Origin: Maledivibacter sp.
Lineage (GTDB): Bacteria > Bacillota > Clostridia > Peptostreptococcales > Caminicellaceae
NCBI GenBank assembly: GCA_025210375.1
Contig: JAOASB010000045.1
Span: forward strand, 1 to 64,000
DNA length: 64,000 bases
Direction: 5' to 3'
A program made the translations under genes and the position numbers. Shown here one piece after another: positions 26,441 to 35,261 of the stretch. A model generated the notes under the pieces. That model worked only from the letters and a program-made list of their open reading frames with translations, was not told the origin of the DNA and did no database searches. Position 1 is the first letter of the stretch; the number at the start of each line of letters is the position of its first letter.

Positions 26441-26567
26441 ATTACTAGCCTCCAATCACTTAAAACATATAATAGTTTGAATTTTATCCTCATCTTAGAG
26501 GATTCAATCAACAATCTATTCATGAAAATAATGGATAAATTTGATTAGTTTAACTTCGGGTATACTT

Positions 26568-27131
26568 CTAAGTATTATATGATATTCCTAGTTCTTTCTG
26601 CTCTCTGTCTAATATGCTATATAAATATGAATCCCTCCACCTATCTGAAATCCAAATATGTTCTCTTAAATGACCTTCTCTCTTCATTCCTATCTTTTCT
26701 AATACTTTTGCTGAACCAATATTTTTTATATCACAGGTGGCATGTATTCTATGTAACTTTAGTTCTTTAAAACCAAAATGTAATAACCCTTCTGCTAGTT
26801 CAGTAGCATACCCCATTCTCCAATAATTTGGATTAAAGCAGTAGCCTATCAATCCATCCTTATTTTTTCGATTATATACATTAATGGTTCCACCGCCAAT
26901 AAGTTTACCTGTTTCTTTCAAAATAACTGCTAAATCATAATTATCTCTGGGACTTTGCTTCTGAGAATATATGGCCATTGATATAAAGTTTTTAGTATCT
27001 TCCTCGGTATTTGGTCCCCATTCCATGAATTTAACAACATCCTTATTGGAAGCATAAATATGTATCGATTCCCAATCCTCTTTAATAAAATCTCTTAGCC
27101 TTAATCTCGATGTTTCTATTAAACTATTCAT
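26568..27131 (-). CDS. GNAT acetyltransferase, RimJ/RimL type
   Basis: 187 residues. N-terminal ETSRLRLRDF is the classic opening; the acetyl-CoA loop lies around YWRMGYATELAEGL (about residue 105), and GSAKVLEKIGMKREGHLRE closes the fold. These enzymes acetylate protein N-termini or small amines. ATG at 27131 after GAGGTGCAACTA; the extension to 27176 lacks a ribosome site. Own transcription unit with a 120-base spacer to the next gene. Confidence 0.9.
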   Translation of the reverse strand: MNSLIETSRLRLRDFIKEDWESIHIYASNKDVVKFMEWGPNTEEDTKNFISMAIYSQKQSPRDNYDLAVILKETGKLIGGGTINVYNRKNKDGLIGYCFNPNYWRMGYATELAEGLLHFGFKELKLHRIHATCDIKNIGSAKVLEKIGMKREGHLREHIWISDRWRDSYLYSILDREQKELGISYNT

Positions 27132-27293
27132 TAGTTGCACCTCTTCCCAAGCATTATAGATATTATAATTACTCAATACAGCTGAACTAATTTTTTATGA
27201 GAAAGACCCTAGTCAAAATTACCTACAAGAGATAGTTTTATTGCCCTTTTTTATCTTTCTTATTAAAATATATAGTTCCATTTCCTTTTATCA

Positions 27294-27743
27294 CTACTCT
27301 TCAATATCCTTAATGAAACAAATAATACGTCCAGCTTCATTAAAACCTACTTTTTTATGAAAATCATAGCTTACAGTATTATCATATTCTATATCTGAAC
27401 CCATCTGTTTACATCCCTTTTCTTTTGCCCATTTTTCTGCTGCTTTTATCAAGTGATTTGCAATACCTTTTTTCCTATAGTTTTCTTCAACATATATTCC
27501 TTCAATATAGCCAACAGGGGTAGAATTTGAGCCTTCAACATAGTCACTTCTTATTGATACATTTACGAAACCAATATATTTATTAACATTTTCACATATA
27601 AAAGTATTCTCTTTCTCAGATAATAGTATGTCTAAAAAGATTTGTCTCATCTCGTTTTCTGTCTCTTCAGTCCATAATTTCAAGCCAAGTTTTAACCATT
27701 CTTCTAAATCATTTTCCATTACTTGTCTAATTATATATTCCAT
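27294..27743 (-). CDS. AAC(6')-type aminoglycoside acetyltransferase-like GNAT
   Basis: 149 residues. The order of motifs follows the AAC(6')-I family: N-terminal DLEEWLKLGLKLW, EMRQIF, SIRSDYVEGSNSTPVGYIEGI, YVEENYRKKGIANHLIKAAE (CoA loop), WAKEKGC, GSDIEYDN and FHKKVGFNEAGRI. Known members acetylate the 6'-amine of aminoglycosides; whether this one does is unknown. ATG after AAGGAGGATTATAATA. Confidence 0.83.
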   Translation of the reverse strand: MEYIIRQVMENDLEEWLKLGLKLWTEETENEMRQIFLDILLSEKENTFICENVNKYIGFVNVSIRSDYVEGSNSTPVGYIEGIYVEENYRKKGIANHLIKAAEKWAKEKGCKQMGSDIEYDNTVSYDFHKKVGFNEAGRIICFIKDIEE

Positions 27744-27869
27744 TATTATAATCCTCCTTGTATAATATAGTATTTATATCAATATAGTACTTAAGAGAAC
27801 ACCCTTAACCAACGGAGAATCTTTTTTTATATTCAAAATAGTGCCAACCATATATAGTAATAATGAATA

Positions 27870-27902
27870 CCCCAACTTCAGATATACAACTAATTATTAA
27901 GC
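27870..27902 (-). repeat. Spacer motif of the acetyltransferase cluster, copy 1
   Basis: A 33-bp motif 12 bases after the stop of the gene at 27914. It shares 27/33 positions with 29480-29512; common core (minus strand) AATTAGTTGT and ATCTGAAG followed by TGGGG. Confidence 0.65.
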
Positions 27903-27913
27903 GAAGTCCTGTC

Positions 27914-28738
27914 TTATCTTAGATTAAAATCGTACAAAAAATACTCGAATTCTTTATTATATCCACATTTATCTGCTAATGCTCTTGAACCAAAGTTTTC
28001 TTCCATGCAATCCCAATGAGGTACATATTGATTATCTTTACAATACTTTACAAATTCACCTACTGCCCTTGTGGCAAGACCTTTTTTTCTATACTTTTCT
28101 AAAGTTTTAATATGACATTCCATTGAGATATCTATCATGAAGCTTGTTATACATGAACATACCGCAGTATCCTTATGTAAAATACAGAATCCTATTCCGT
28201 ATTTAATAAAATCCTCTATAGAATCCCACCATTCATAAATAGCAGATTTCACAAATTGTAAATTATACTGATTACTTTTCAATAAATCTTCATCCACTTG
28301 TTTCAAAACATACTCACCTTCTAATTTAAGGTTGTCAAAAGAAATGTTTTCAATGTTATTATGTTTATAAACAAACTGCTTAGAAATTCTTATATTCCGA
28401 TTTCTAAATATTAATTTGAAGTTTTCATCCCATTCTTGACTAGTCCCGCTAAATTCAAAAGTTTCTAATCCAAGCTTTTGGGCTCGAGGTAATATTTCTT
28501 TATTAATATACATATTTATATTATTATTAAAATCTAAATTATTTGCTTCTCCAACAAAATAAAAACCTTTTATCCCCTTAGACCAAATCATTGCCGTTTT
28601 TGGGTTTTCAATATTGTCAACAAAAATCCAACCAGGATTGTATCCTTCCACAACTGCTTTGATTGCTAAATTTATCAATTCGCCGTTTAATAGATGAGAT
28701 ATATTAGGAAACTGTGCCCGATTTAGTTCATATATCAT
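27914..28738 (-). CDS. GNAT acetyltransferase (PF12746-like, two-domain)
   Basis: 274 residues. An N-terminal half of about 130 residues lacking CoA motifs (opening ELNRAQFPNISHLL, with AMIWSKGIKGFYFVGEA) is followed by a C-terminal GNAT domain with CHIKTLEKYRKKGLATRAVG (CoA loop about residue 220) and GSRALADKCGY. This matches the GNAT_acetyltran family found in Gram-positives. Substrate unknown. ATG after AGGGGAGAAGTAAA. Confidence 0.85.
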   Translation of the reverse strand: MIYELNRAQFPNISHLLNGELINLAIKAVVEGYNPGWIFVDNIENPKTAMIWSKGIKGFYFVGEANNLDFNNNINMYINKEILPRAQKLGLETFEFSGTSQEWDENFKLIFRNRNIRISKQFVYKHNNIENISFDNLKLEGEYVLKQVDEDLLKSNQYNLQFVKSAIYEWWDSIEDFIKYGIGFCILHKDTAVCSCITSFMIDISMECHIKTLEKYRKKGLATRAVGEFVKYCKDNQYVPHWDCMEENFGSRALADKCGYNKEFEYFLYDFNLR

Positions 28739-28895
28739 TTTACTTCTCCCCTCTAATTCTTCTACATATACTGCATTTTACCTAACTATATACAACTCTC
28801 ACAATGATTTCATTTAATAATATAAAGATCCACTATGATTTATATCCTAGCTTTTATGTTAATTTAAGTAGCTATCATAATATTTCAAGCCTATT

Positions 28896-29303
28896 CTATA
28901 ATTCCTTTGTAAAAATAATTTCTAATGCTTCATCTTCTAGCATTAAACTACCAGAATCCTTATAGTCTAATTTCCGATAAAAATGTTGAGCTAACTCATT
29001 GGATAATGACGAAGTCATAATAATCTTATATCCGTTAGCCTTCATTTCTTTTTGCCAAAATCCTACTAAATTTTTTCCAGCACCTTTTCCTCTATGCTGT
29101 TCATCTATCATTAACATATTCATAAATGGAATGCTATCCCAAAAATAACCATATCGTAACCAGCCAATTATTTTATCTTCTATCTTTACAATTATTACTT
29201 CATTACTTTTTATTTTTCTATATAGCATTTCCTCTGATATATGGTTATCATGTTTTTTAAGATATTCCAAACAATAACTATCTGCATATTCAACAACATA
29301 CAT
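28896..29303 (-). CDS. GNAT acetyltransferase, single-domain
   Basis: 135 residues with the GNAT core: IIGWLRYGYF, MLMIDEQHRGKGAGKNLVGF (CoA loop near residue 75) and AQHFYRKLDYKDSGSL. Substrate unknown. ATG after TTAGGATGATTTTAA. Monocistronic, same strand as its neighbours. Confidence 0.87.
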   Translation of the reverse strand: MYVVEYADSYCLEYLKKHDNHISEEMLYRKIKSNEVIIVKIEDKIIGWLRYGYFWDSIPFMNMLMIDEQHRGKGAGKNLVGFWQKEMKANGYKIIMTSSLSNELAQHFYRKLDYKDSGSLMLEDEALEIIFTKEL

Positions 29304-29479
29304 TTAAAATCATCCTAACATAAAAACTAATTTTTCAACCCCTATCAAACAAAATCAAACATTACCAAACCTATTTGACCCTGATTAAGCATATTATCTG
29401 ATGGTAAATACTGTGTCAAAGTCACATAGAACCATCCATCACTCGCCGTCTTATATATAGAAATATGTAAATTAAATGT

Positions 29480-29512
29480 CCCCAGCTTCAGATGCACAAC
29501 TAATTGTTATAC
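29480..29512 (-). repeat. Spacer motif of the acetyltransferase cluster, copy 2
   Basis: 33-bp match to 27870-27902, 29 bases after the stop of the chimeric gene at 29541. On the minus strand it reads GTATAACAATTAGTTGTGCA and then TCTGAAGCTGGGG. A weaker relative with ATATCTGAA is at 31786-31815. Confidence 0.65.
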
Positions 29513-29540
29513 GATTAAATTAACAGAAACTAACCATACT

Positions 29541-30062
29541 TTAAGCTAAACCGTTCAATCTGATCATATCTAATTCTCTAGCGTCAAATACTTCTTCTTG
29601 AAATAGTTTTAGATACTCTCCAGAAACATGACTATCAAAAATTAGAACATCATCTGAATTTATAGTGACCTTAATACCATTATCAAACAGCCTTCTAATT
29701 GGATGATTCTTTATTGAATCTACCCTACCTAAATATATAAATCTATTATTTGACAAGGCTTCTAAACCTTTTACTATATATTTAAAGTTATTTTCCTTAT
29801 ATATAGTCATTGGTATTATAAGGTTTTTCCTATATTTTTCTTTTAATTCTCTTGCCACATTTATAACAATAATTTTCCATATTTCAATATCTTGAAAATC
29901 ATCAGTATCTTCTTCTCCACACCTTATTCCTTCAGTAACTTTCCGTACCATAAACCCAACTTCCTCTGGATCAAAAACTATACTATTTTCTATTCTTTTC
30001 ACTAATATATTCGCTGTTGTAGTTTTACCTGAGCCAAATGCACCATTTACTAAGATTATCAT
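29541..30062 (-). CDS. Chimera: TmrB-like P-loop kinase N-terminus joined to an adenosine-deaminase C-terminus
   Basis: 173 residues. Residues 1-105 match TmrB-like ATP-binding proteins: Walker A NGAFGSGKTTT (6-16), VFDPEEVGFMVRK (29-41), DDFQDIEIW (54-62) and IIPMTIYKENNF. From about residue 111 the sequence changes to the C-terminal part of adenosine deaminase: LGRVDSIKNHPIRRLF, then DNGIKVTINSDDVLIF (the SDD is the metal-binding Asp region), VSGEYLKLF and ELDMIRLNGL. The deaminase HxH motif and catalytic core are missing, so deaminase activity is not expected. ATG after GGGGGGGAATTACA. It looks like a deletion fusing two former neighbours. Confidence 0.78.
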   Translation of the reverse strand: MIILVNGAFGSGKTTTANILVKRIENSIVFDPEEVGFMVRKVTEGIRCGEEDTDDFQDIEIWKIIVINVARELKEKYRKNLIIPMTIYKENNFKYIVKGLEALSNNRFIYLGRVDSIKNHPIRRLFDNGIKVTINSDDVLIFDSHVSGEYLKLFQEEVFDARELDMIRLNGLA

Positions 30063-30229
30063 TGTAATTCCCCCCCTGATTTAACACAAAAGAAATCCTA
30101 TGAAACGTGGCCTATTGTATTAATATAAAGTGTGTATTTATTTTATACAATATTTCCCATTTGCGACGTCTCTGAATCGAACGGGAATGTTTTGTTATCT
30201 AGAGTTATTTTTTATCTCCATATTATATA

Positions 30230-30913
30230 TCAAAGAGGTTTTTTAGCTTCCCAAATATATCTCCATTCTTGTACGACGATTTCTCCTTTAAAAGTATACT
30301 GCTTAACCAACTCTTTTAATTCTTCTTTATTATCTAAATATGTATAATCCTTGTTTCCTGGAATTCTAGATAAATATTTTGCAAACTCATATTCATCATC
30401 AAAAATCTCTTCTGCTTCAAATTCTTCTATATTAATATCTATGAATCCATTATTATATAAAAGCTTTTTGACTCTATCAAGTTCAGCACTATGTATTCCC
30501 AGAATTTTTCCTCCCGATTTTAAACAACTATGATTATATATTATAGAAGTTGGACCTCTCCTATCATAAATGAAATCAAATTCATTTTCTTTTAACTTAT
30601 TCTCCTGTTTAATATCACCATGATAAAACTTTACATTAGAAATATTATATTCTGATAAATACTTATTAGCGCACTTTATCATTTCTTCAGAGAAATCCAT
30701 ACCTATAATATTCCTTACATATGGTGCCATATTTATTGTGAATTCTCCGTGTCCGCAACCAATATCAAGTACATTTTCATATTTAGGTAGATACTCAATT
30801 AGTTTTCTTTCAAAAACTTCTTCACCAGATAAACCTCTTTTACTTGAATTCCAATTCTTCTTATACCCTCCTAATTTCTTTGCAATTTTATCATACCATT
30901 CTATTCCACCCAT
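30230..30913 (-). CDS. Class I SAM-dependent methyltransferase
   Basis: 227 residues. The SAM site is clear: VLDIGCGHGEFT (about residue 48), GMDFSEEMIKCA (70), HGDIKQEN (97) and a final aromatic-rich tail ending VVQEWRYIWEAKKPL. The C-terminal half resembles RlmA-like rRNA methyltransferases, but the N-terminal zinc finger of RlmA is absent. Substrate unknown. ATG after TTAGGAGGATAT. Accessory cluster, own spacer. Confidence 0.85.
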   Translation of the reverse strand: MGGIEWYDKIAKKLGGYKKNWNSSKRGLSGEEVFERKLIEYLPKYENVLDIGCGHGEFTINMAPYVRNIIGMDFSEEMIKCANKYLSEYNISNVKFYHGDIKQENKLKENEFDFIYDRRGPTSIIYNHSCLKSGGKILGIHSAELDRVKKLLYNNGFIDINIEEFEAEEIFDDEYEFAKYLSRIPGNKDYTYLDNKEELKELVKQYTFKGEIVVQEWRYIWEAKKPL

Positions 30914-31109
30914 ATATCCTCCTAAGACTTACCCATAAAATTTTGATAAGTAAAAAATAATTTAGATATCATCCCCACAGTTCCTGATGTAAACCTCCTC
31001 CGCTTCGACAGTTATTTTACATATTTCACCATACATTCGTAGCAAAATTGATTAAAAAAGTTTATATTTGAAACTGCTGTGTTATGTGCTGTGAATCCCT
31101 TTTTTGTAG

Positions 31110-31646
31110 TTAGTTCTCTATTTCGATTCTCTTTCCCATTAATACAGATGAATAGTAGACCCCATTCGTGAATTGCTTCATACTCTCTTCGCCTTCGATC
31201 TCAAATCCTAATCTTTTATATAGTTCAATCGCTCTATCATTATCTTCACGAACTGATAAATTAATCTTCTTTGTTATTCCGTTTTGAGCAGCCCATTTAA
31301 ATAATTCCTCAAATAAATTTGTAGCAATGCTTTTTCCCCAATGTGTTTTTAATACCGATACACCCACCACACCAGTATGCTTATTTCTTTCACGACTTCC
31401 GCCGTCATATGTCAACATACCAACTAACTTACCATTTGCAGTTGAAGATAGCATCAGCCTATTTGGTGATTCTATGTACTTTTTTATCGCTTTTTTCTCT
31501 TGATCTTCTGTATATGAAAACTCTTCTGGATTCATTGATAAATAATCTGTTTCTTCAAGAATAGTTTTCATATATTTAATGACTTCTACTGCTTCAGTTT
31601 CTTTAGTTTCTGATATTATAAACCTTTCATTTGAAACATTATTCAT
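31110..31646 (-). CDS. GNAT acetyltransferase
   Basis: 178 residues. CoA loop VLKTHWGKSIATNLFEELF (about residue 105), then INLSVREDNDRAIELYKRLG (about 135) and FEIEGEESM, as in general GNAT enzymes (YhhY/SpeG-like). Start assigned to the second ATG (31646), five bases after GGGTG; the first ATG (31658) is also possible. First gene of the same-strand array reading leftward. Confidence 0.87.
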   Translation of the reverse strand: MNNVSNERFIISETKETEAVEVIKYMKTILEETDYLSMNPEEFSYTEDQEKKAIKKYIESPNRLMLSSTANGKLVGMLTYDGGSRERNKHTGVVGVSVLKTHWGKSIATNLFEELFKWAAQNGITKKINLSVREDNDRAIELYKRLGFEIEGEESMKQFTNGVYYSSVLMGKRIEIEN

Positions 31647-32223
31647 AATTACACCCATCTTTCTATTAGCTTATTATTCGTCTAAAATACATAATTTGAG
31701 ACATTCAATATTCATAGGGAATTATTTCAATGTCACCGTAGAGGCATCAGCTGCTCGATGTACAATATGAATAAATTAAAATGGATTCAAATTCAGATAT
31801 ACTGATAATTTTATGGGGCGTTTAGATAATCTGCTACAGATATGAACTTCTTTTCCTTACTTAGGAATTACCGACTATACCTATGTCTCTAATGTATGTT
31901 ACCCGACTATTTATGTGGGTAATCCTCTCCTATATATGCATTATTCTTTACATATTATATCATATTTTGGTAGTATTTTACTCAATAATGTCATATATGT
32001 CCCACGGCATATAATAATGATAAAATAGCACAATTATAATATTAATTTTTTTAAATGTGCTAAAAACCATTAATTAGATATGTTACTGTCTCATAATCCT
32101 TTTTATTAGCAGAAATAACATATTGTTTTTCATAGCTTATATTCATCACATAAAAAGCCATTTATAATAAAGGAACTATGGTCTTCACTTTGTGGTGAAA
32201 TTAATGAAAAATAATAAATGTAA
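31647..32223. other. 577-base stretch without a recognisable gene
   Basis: No ORF with a ribosome site. It contains a weak relative of the spacer motif (31786-31815), a GTTACCC/GGGTAAT hairpin near 31898-31923 and an AGCACA/TGTGCT inverted repeat near 32026-32062. Probably decayed accessory DNA. Confidence 0.5.
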
Positions 32224-32568
32224 AAATGTTCAAAATATATTATAATATTCTATATTAGGAGTTATTGGCCAAACCTTGTTGATTGTTTAGAATATCTAAC
32301 TAAAGTTCATCCAGAACAATTACATCGTATCCCTGCCAACCTATTAGATAGTTTAGCTAATATGGATTATGTCTGGGAAGATAGTTTTTTAGGTTCTTCA
32401 GTTTCTGCGGATAAAACAATATCAACCACTCAACAAGTGTATAGACCATTTCTTGAAACTTACACAACTAAGGTAAGACATACATTTTCATATCCACCTG
32501 ATGCAGAAATAATCGACAAGGTTCACCATAGAGATTCAAAAGCAACTTACAAACTAGAAAAATATTAA
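32224..32568 (+). pseudogene. 3' fragment of an unidentified gene
   Basis: An open frame from 32224 reads through a coherent, protein-like sequence (RSYWPNLVDCLEYLTK, then LHRIPANLLDSLANMDYVW and RHTFSYPPDAEIIDK) to a TAA at 32568. The first ATG is only at 32362, in the middle of the coherent region and without a ribosome site, so this looks like the C-terminal 105 residues of a gene whose start has been lost. Family not recognised. AGGAGTTATTGG at 32257 might permit an ATT start, but that is speculative. Confidence 0.5.
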
Positions 32569-32693
32569 ATTTATTGGTGATATTTAGTAGAGATAGCGTT
32601 AATTAATATCAAAATAATGAATTTAGAAAAAGACTATTTCTTTAAGATATAGTCTTTTTCTAGGACAACTTCAAGAAGTAAGGAGATATTCTT

Positions 32694-33470
32694 ATGACTA
32701 AAAAAAGTTTTTCAATGTTGATGATAGCTTTAATGATAATTTTAATTGTAGGTTTACCAATTTTAAATAATGATAAATTGGATGAAAGCAAAGATTATTT
32801 AAAATATGAGTATGATGGTAATAACTTTTTAAATGATAATGATAGTATCGAGATAATAAGCGAAGTTCTTAGTGTAGAAAGATATCCTTTATATGTGCAA
32901 GTTGATTTTTTTCATAACTATAAAAATTTTCTAATATCTAGGCCTTTTTCCATTCCTATTATGAAAGATGAATTCGATTATGACCTATTTAGCTCTATTG
33001 TAAAAGGTAAATTGAAATCTGAAGATGATACGATGCAATATATTTTTACACTTCCAAAACACGAAGCAAATATAGATAATGAAATATTCCGATTTATCAA
33101 ACAAGAAGTAGAAGAAGTAATAAATAAAGAAGATGAGGATGCAATAAAAGATACTGTTGTTGTCTTTCATATTGTAAAAACCTACGAACAGTTAGCAGAT
33201 TTTCTAATAAATACTCCCGATATCAATATTCATAGAGATAGCTATCCTTCATATACTTACGGATTTAGTAATGAGCAGATGGAAAAATTCAATTCATTGA
33301 AAGGGTCTAATATATCATATTATGAGTTTTATGAAATTTTTAATCTTCTTGAATATGTAGAAAATGAGTTTAAGAAATTTCTAAAAGAAGCTCAATTCCC
33401 AAATGAAATAATAGATAACTTTTGGAATGATAGAATAAATAAATTGAAATCTACTCCGTTTGAATGGTGA
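32694..33470 (+). CDS. Membrane-anchored or secreted hypothetical protein
   Basis: 258 residues. An N-terminal hydrophobic segment (about residues 6-24) without a lipobox suggests an anchor or signal peptide; the mature part is acidic and soluble with strand/helix alternation. Not recognised. ATG after AAGGAGATATTCTT. It is the only intact plus-strand gene in the accessory region and the last before rnpB. Confidence 0.7.
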   Translation: MTKKSFSMLMIALMIILIVGLPILNNDKLDESKDYLKYEYDGNNFLNDNDSIEIISEVLSVERYPLYVQVDFFHNYKNFLISRPFSIPIMKDEFDYDLFSSIVKGKLKSEDDTMQYIFTLPKHEANIDNEIFRFIKQEVEEVINKEDEDAIKDTVVVFHIVKTYEQLADFLINTPDINIHRDSYPSYTYGFSNEQMEKFNSLKGSNISYYEFYEIFNLLEYVENEFKKFLKEAQFPNEIIDNFWNDRINKLKSTPFEW

Positions 33471-33643
33471 TTTCAAAACAATTTACTTAAATTAGTAATT
33501 TTTCACTTGACCCAGAAAAAAGGGGGGAGAAAAGTTATTATCTTCTAGATAACGTGGAGTGTCGCCGAAGGAAAAAAACCTTTAAGTCCCTACTTAGTAC
33601 CATATGAAAATTGCTTATGACTAATTTAAGCACAAAAAATAAA

Positions 33644-33668
33644 AACACCCGCCTCAAAAGCAAGTGTT
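33644..33668 (-). terminator. rnpB terminator
   Basis: On the minus strand AACACTTGC pairs with GCGGGTGTT (two G-T pairs) around a seven-base loop, followed by TTTATTTTTTG. Confidence 0.85.
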
Positions 33669-33679
33669 TATGTAAAAGT

Positions 33680-34030
33680 TATACGAGCAAATCTATAAGC
33701 CGAGTTCTGTATTTGATAGTCATCTATCTAGGCCTACTGTTGCCAGTAGGCTCATGCGACCTACCACCGGGACAGCAGCGGGCAGCCACCTTTTTTAGTC
33801 CCTACTTGGTCTTGCTCCAGATGGGGTTTACAGAGCAGACTAGTCGCCTAGCCTCTGGTGAGCTCTTACCTCACCTTTCCACCCTTACCAGCCTAAACTG
33901 GCGGTATATTTCTGTTGCACTTTCCTTGGAGTCACCTCCACTGGGTATTACCCAGCACCCTGCCCTATGGAGCTCGGACTTTCCTCATCGCTATTCCTAG
34001 CGACGCGACCATCTGACTTACTCGTAATAT
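33680..34030 (-). ncRNA. rnpB: RNase P RNA
   Basis: Reading the minus strand, GAGGAAAGTCCGAGCTCC (conserved region I) follows the 5' GTCGCGTCGCTAGG, the middle contains AAGGGTGGAAAGGTGAGGTA and GAGCTCACCAGAGGC, and the 3' part has ACAGAACTCGGCTTATAG. The ends pair as helix P1 (TACGAG at the 5' end with CTCGTA at the 3' end). RNase P RNA is the catalytic subunit that trims 5' leaders of tRNA precursors. The 3' end and terminator (33643-33697) are duplicated at 22773-22827. Overlapping ORFs on either strand are not genes. Confidence 0.96.
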
Positions 34031-34051
34031 TCATTTTTAACGACAAGATAT

Positions 34052-34080
34052 ATATTAACACATATACGGCATTATGTCAA
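34052..34080 (-). promoter_or_regulatory. rnpB promoter
   Basis: TTGACA and TAATAT on the minus strand separated by exactly 17 bases, about 20 bases before the mature 5' end. Confidence 0.85.
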
Positions 34081-34142
34081 AGTGTAAATTTTACCATATA
34101 AAAATGTCTAGGCGTATCCCTGATAACATTCAACATATTTAT

Positions 34143-35261
34143 CTAAATAATCTTAAAAGGATTTATATTAATTTTAGATGTAATGACTTCAACCTCATAC
34201 TTATTTTTTTGAAACTCATTTAATAATCTTTCTTTTATAGGTGTGCAGATTATATTTTCCGTTTCGTAGTGACCAGCATCTATTATACTGAGGCCCAGTT
34301 CCTTTGCTAATTGGGCCTCATGATATTTTATGTCTCCAGTAATATAGCAGTCACATTTATTTTTATAAGCATCCTTAATAAATTCACTACCGCTACCGGT
34401 ACAAATAGCAATTTTTTTTACATTATGGAATTCCTCACCAATCATTTTTACATTGTCAGCATTCAAGATATCTTTAAGCTTTAGTGCTAGTTCTTTTAAT
34501 TCCATAGATTTATCTAGATAGCCGATTCTGCCAAGCCCAAGGGATTCTATGTTATTATCTAATGGTATTATATCATAGGCAACTTCTTCATATGGATGTG
34601 CCTTTAACATGGCATTAACGACATCATTCAATCTTTTCATAGGAACTATAGTTTCTAACCTATACTCAACTACCTTTTCTAGTTCTTCTATATTACCTAT
34701 GTATGGATTAGCTCCCTTTAAAGGCATAAAGGTCCCAAGTCCCTTAGTTTGATGGGTACAATGACTATAATTACCTATATTCCCTGCGCCAACTTTACCA
34801 ATGGCATCTCTTATGTCTTCTACATTGTTTTCAGGAGTAAAAATCACAAGTTTACAGTACTTTTCCACATGGGTTACACTAAGAGGACTCAAGTCCTTTA
34901 AATTTAGTAGCTGTGCTAAATAATCACTTGTTCCACCAATTGCAATATCCAAATTTGTATGGGCACAATATAAATTGATATCATTCCTTATTAATTTATT
35001 TATTATATCCACAATGGGGTCTGATGCAACTAACTTTTTAAGGGGCTTAAAAATCAGTGGATGGTGGGTAATTACCATATCTATATTTTCTTTTATACAC
35101 TCATCTATGATGCCGCTATTTAGTTCGAGACATACCATTATCTTTCTTACTTCTTTATTTTTATCACCAACTTGAAGCCCTACATTATCCCATTCTTCTG
35201 CTAAATAAGGGGGCGCAATATTTTCCATAATACTTATAATATCCCTACATCCTATAGACAT
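34143..35261 (-). CDS. Nif3-like dinuclear metal-centre protein
   Basis: 372 residues, the long form with a middle PII-like insertion (about residues 130-235). Metal ligands: VITHHPLIF (about 63-70), HTNLD (about 100), and C-terminal ITGDIKYHEA and DAGHYETE. Proposed to act as a GTP cyclohydrolase-like or metal-chaperone protein; function unsettled. Its ATG follows GGAGGTGAAAAA and overlaps the trmK stop by 10 bases, the usual clostridial/bacillar pair. Confidence 0.92.
   Translation of the reverse strand: MSIGCRDIISIMENIAPPYLAEEWDNVGLQVGDKNKEVRKIMVCLELNSGIIDECIKENIDMVITHHPLIFKPLKKLVASDPIVDIINKLIRNDINLYCAHTNLDIAIGGTSDYLAQLLNLKDLSPLSVTHVEKYCKLVIFTPENNVEDIRDAIGKVGAGNIGNYSHCTHQTKGLGTFMPLKGANPYIGNIEELEKVVEYRLETIVPMKRLNDVVNAMLKAHPYEEVAYDIIPLDNNIESLGLGRIGYLDKSMELKELALKLKDILNADNVKMIGEEFHNVKKIAICTGSGSEFIKDAYKNKCDCYITGDIKYHEAQLAKELGLSIIDAGHYETENIICTPIKERLLNEFQKNKYEVEVITSKININPFKII

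Noticed and set aside
27294..27743. Claim of aminoglycoside resistance from the AAC(6')-like gene
   Set aside because: Motif order fits the family, but substrate specificity cannot be read from sequence; only the family is reported.
27744..29540. Integron with proven attC sites
   Set aside because: The spacer motifs resemble one half of attC, but no matching GTTRRRY half, no clear folded-strand hairpin and no integrase are visible; kept only as a hypothesis.
33555..33590. GTCGCCGAAGG followed by an A-rich stretch, reminiscent of a glycine riboswitch core
   Set aside because: The rest of the aptamer (CTCTCAGG block, second aptamer) is absent and no glycine gene follows.
33611..34000. 129-codon plus-strand open frame
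   Set aside because: It is antisense to the RNase P RNA gene; the sequence is fully explained by rnpB conserved elements.
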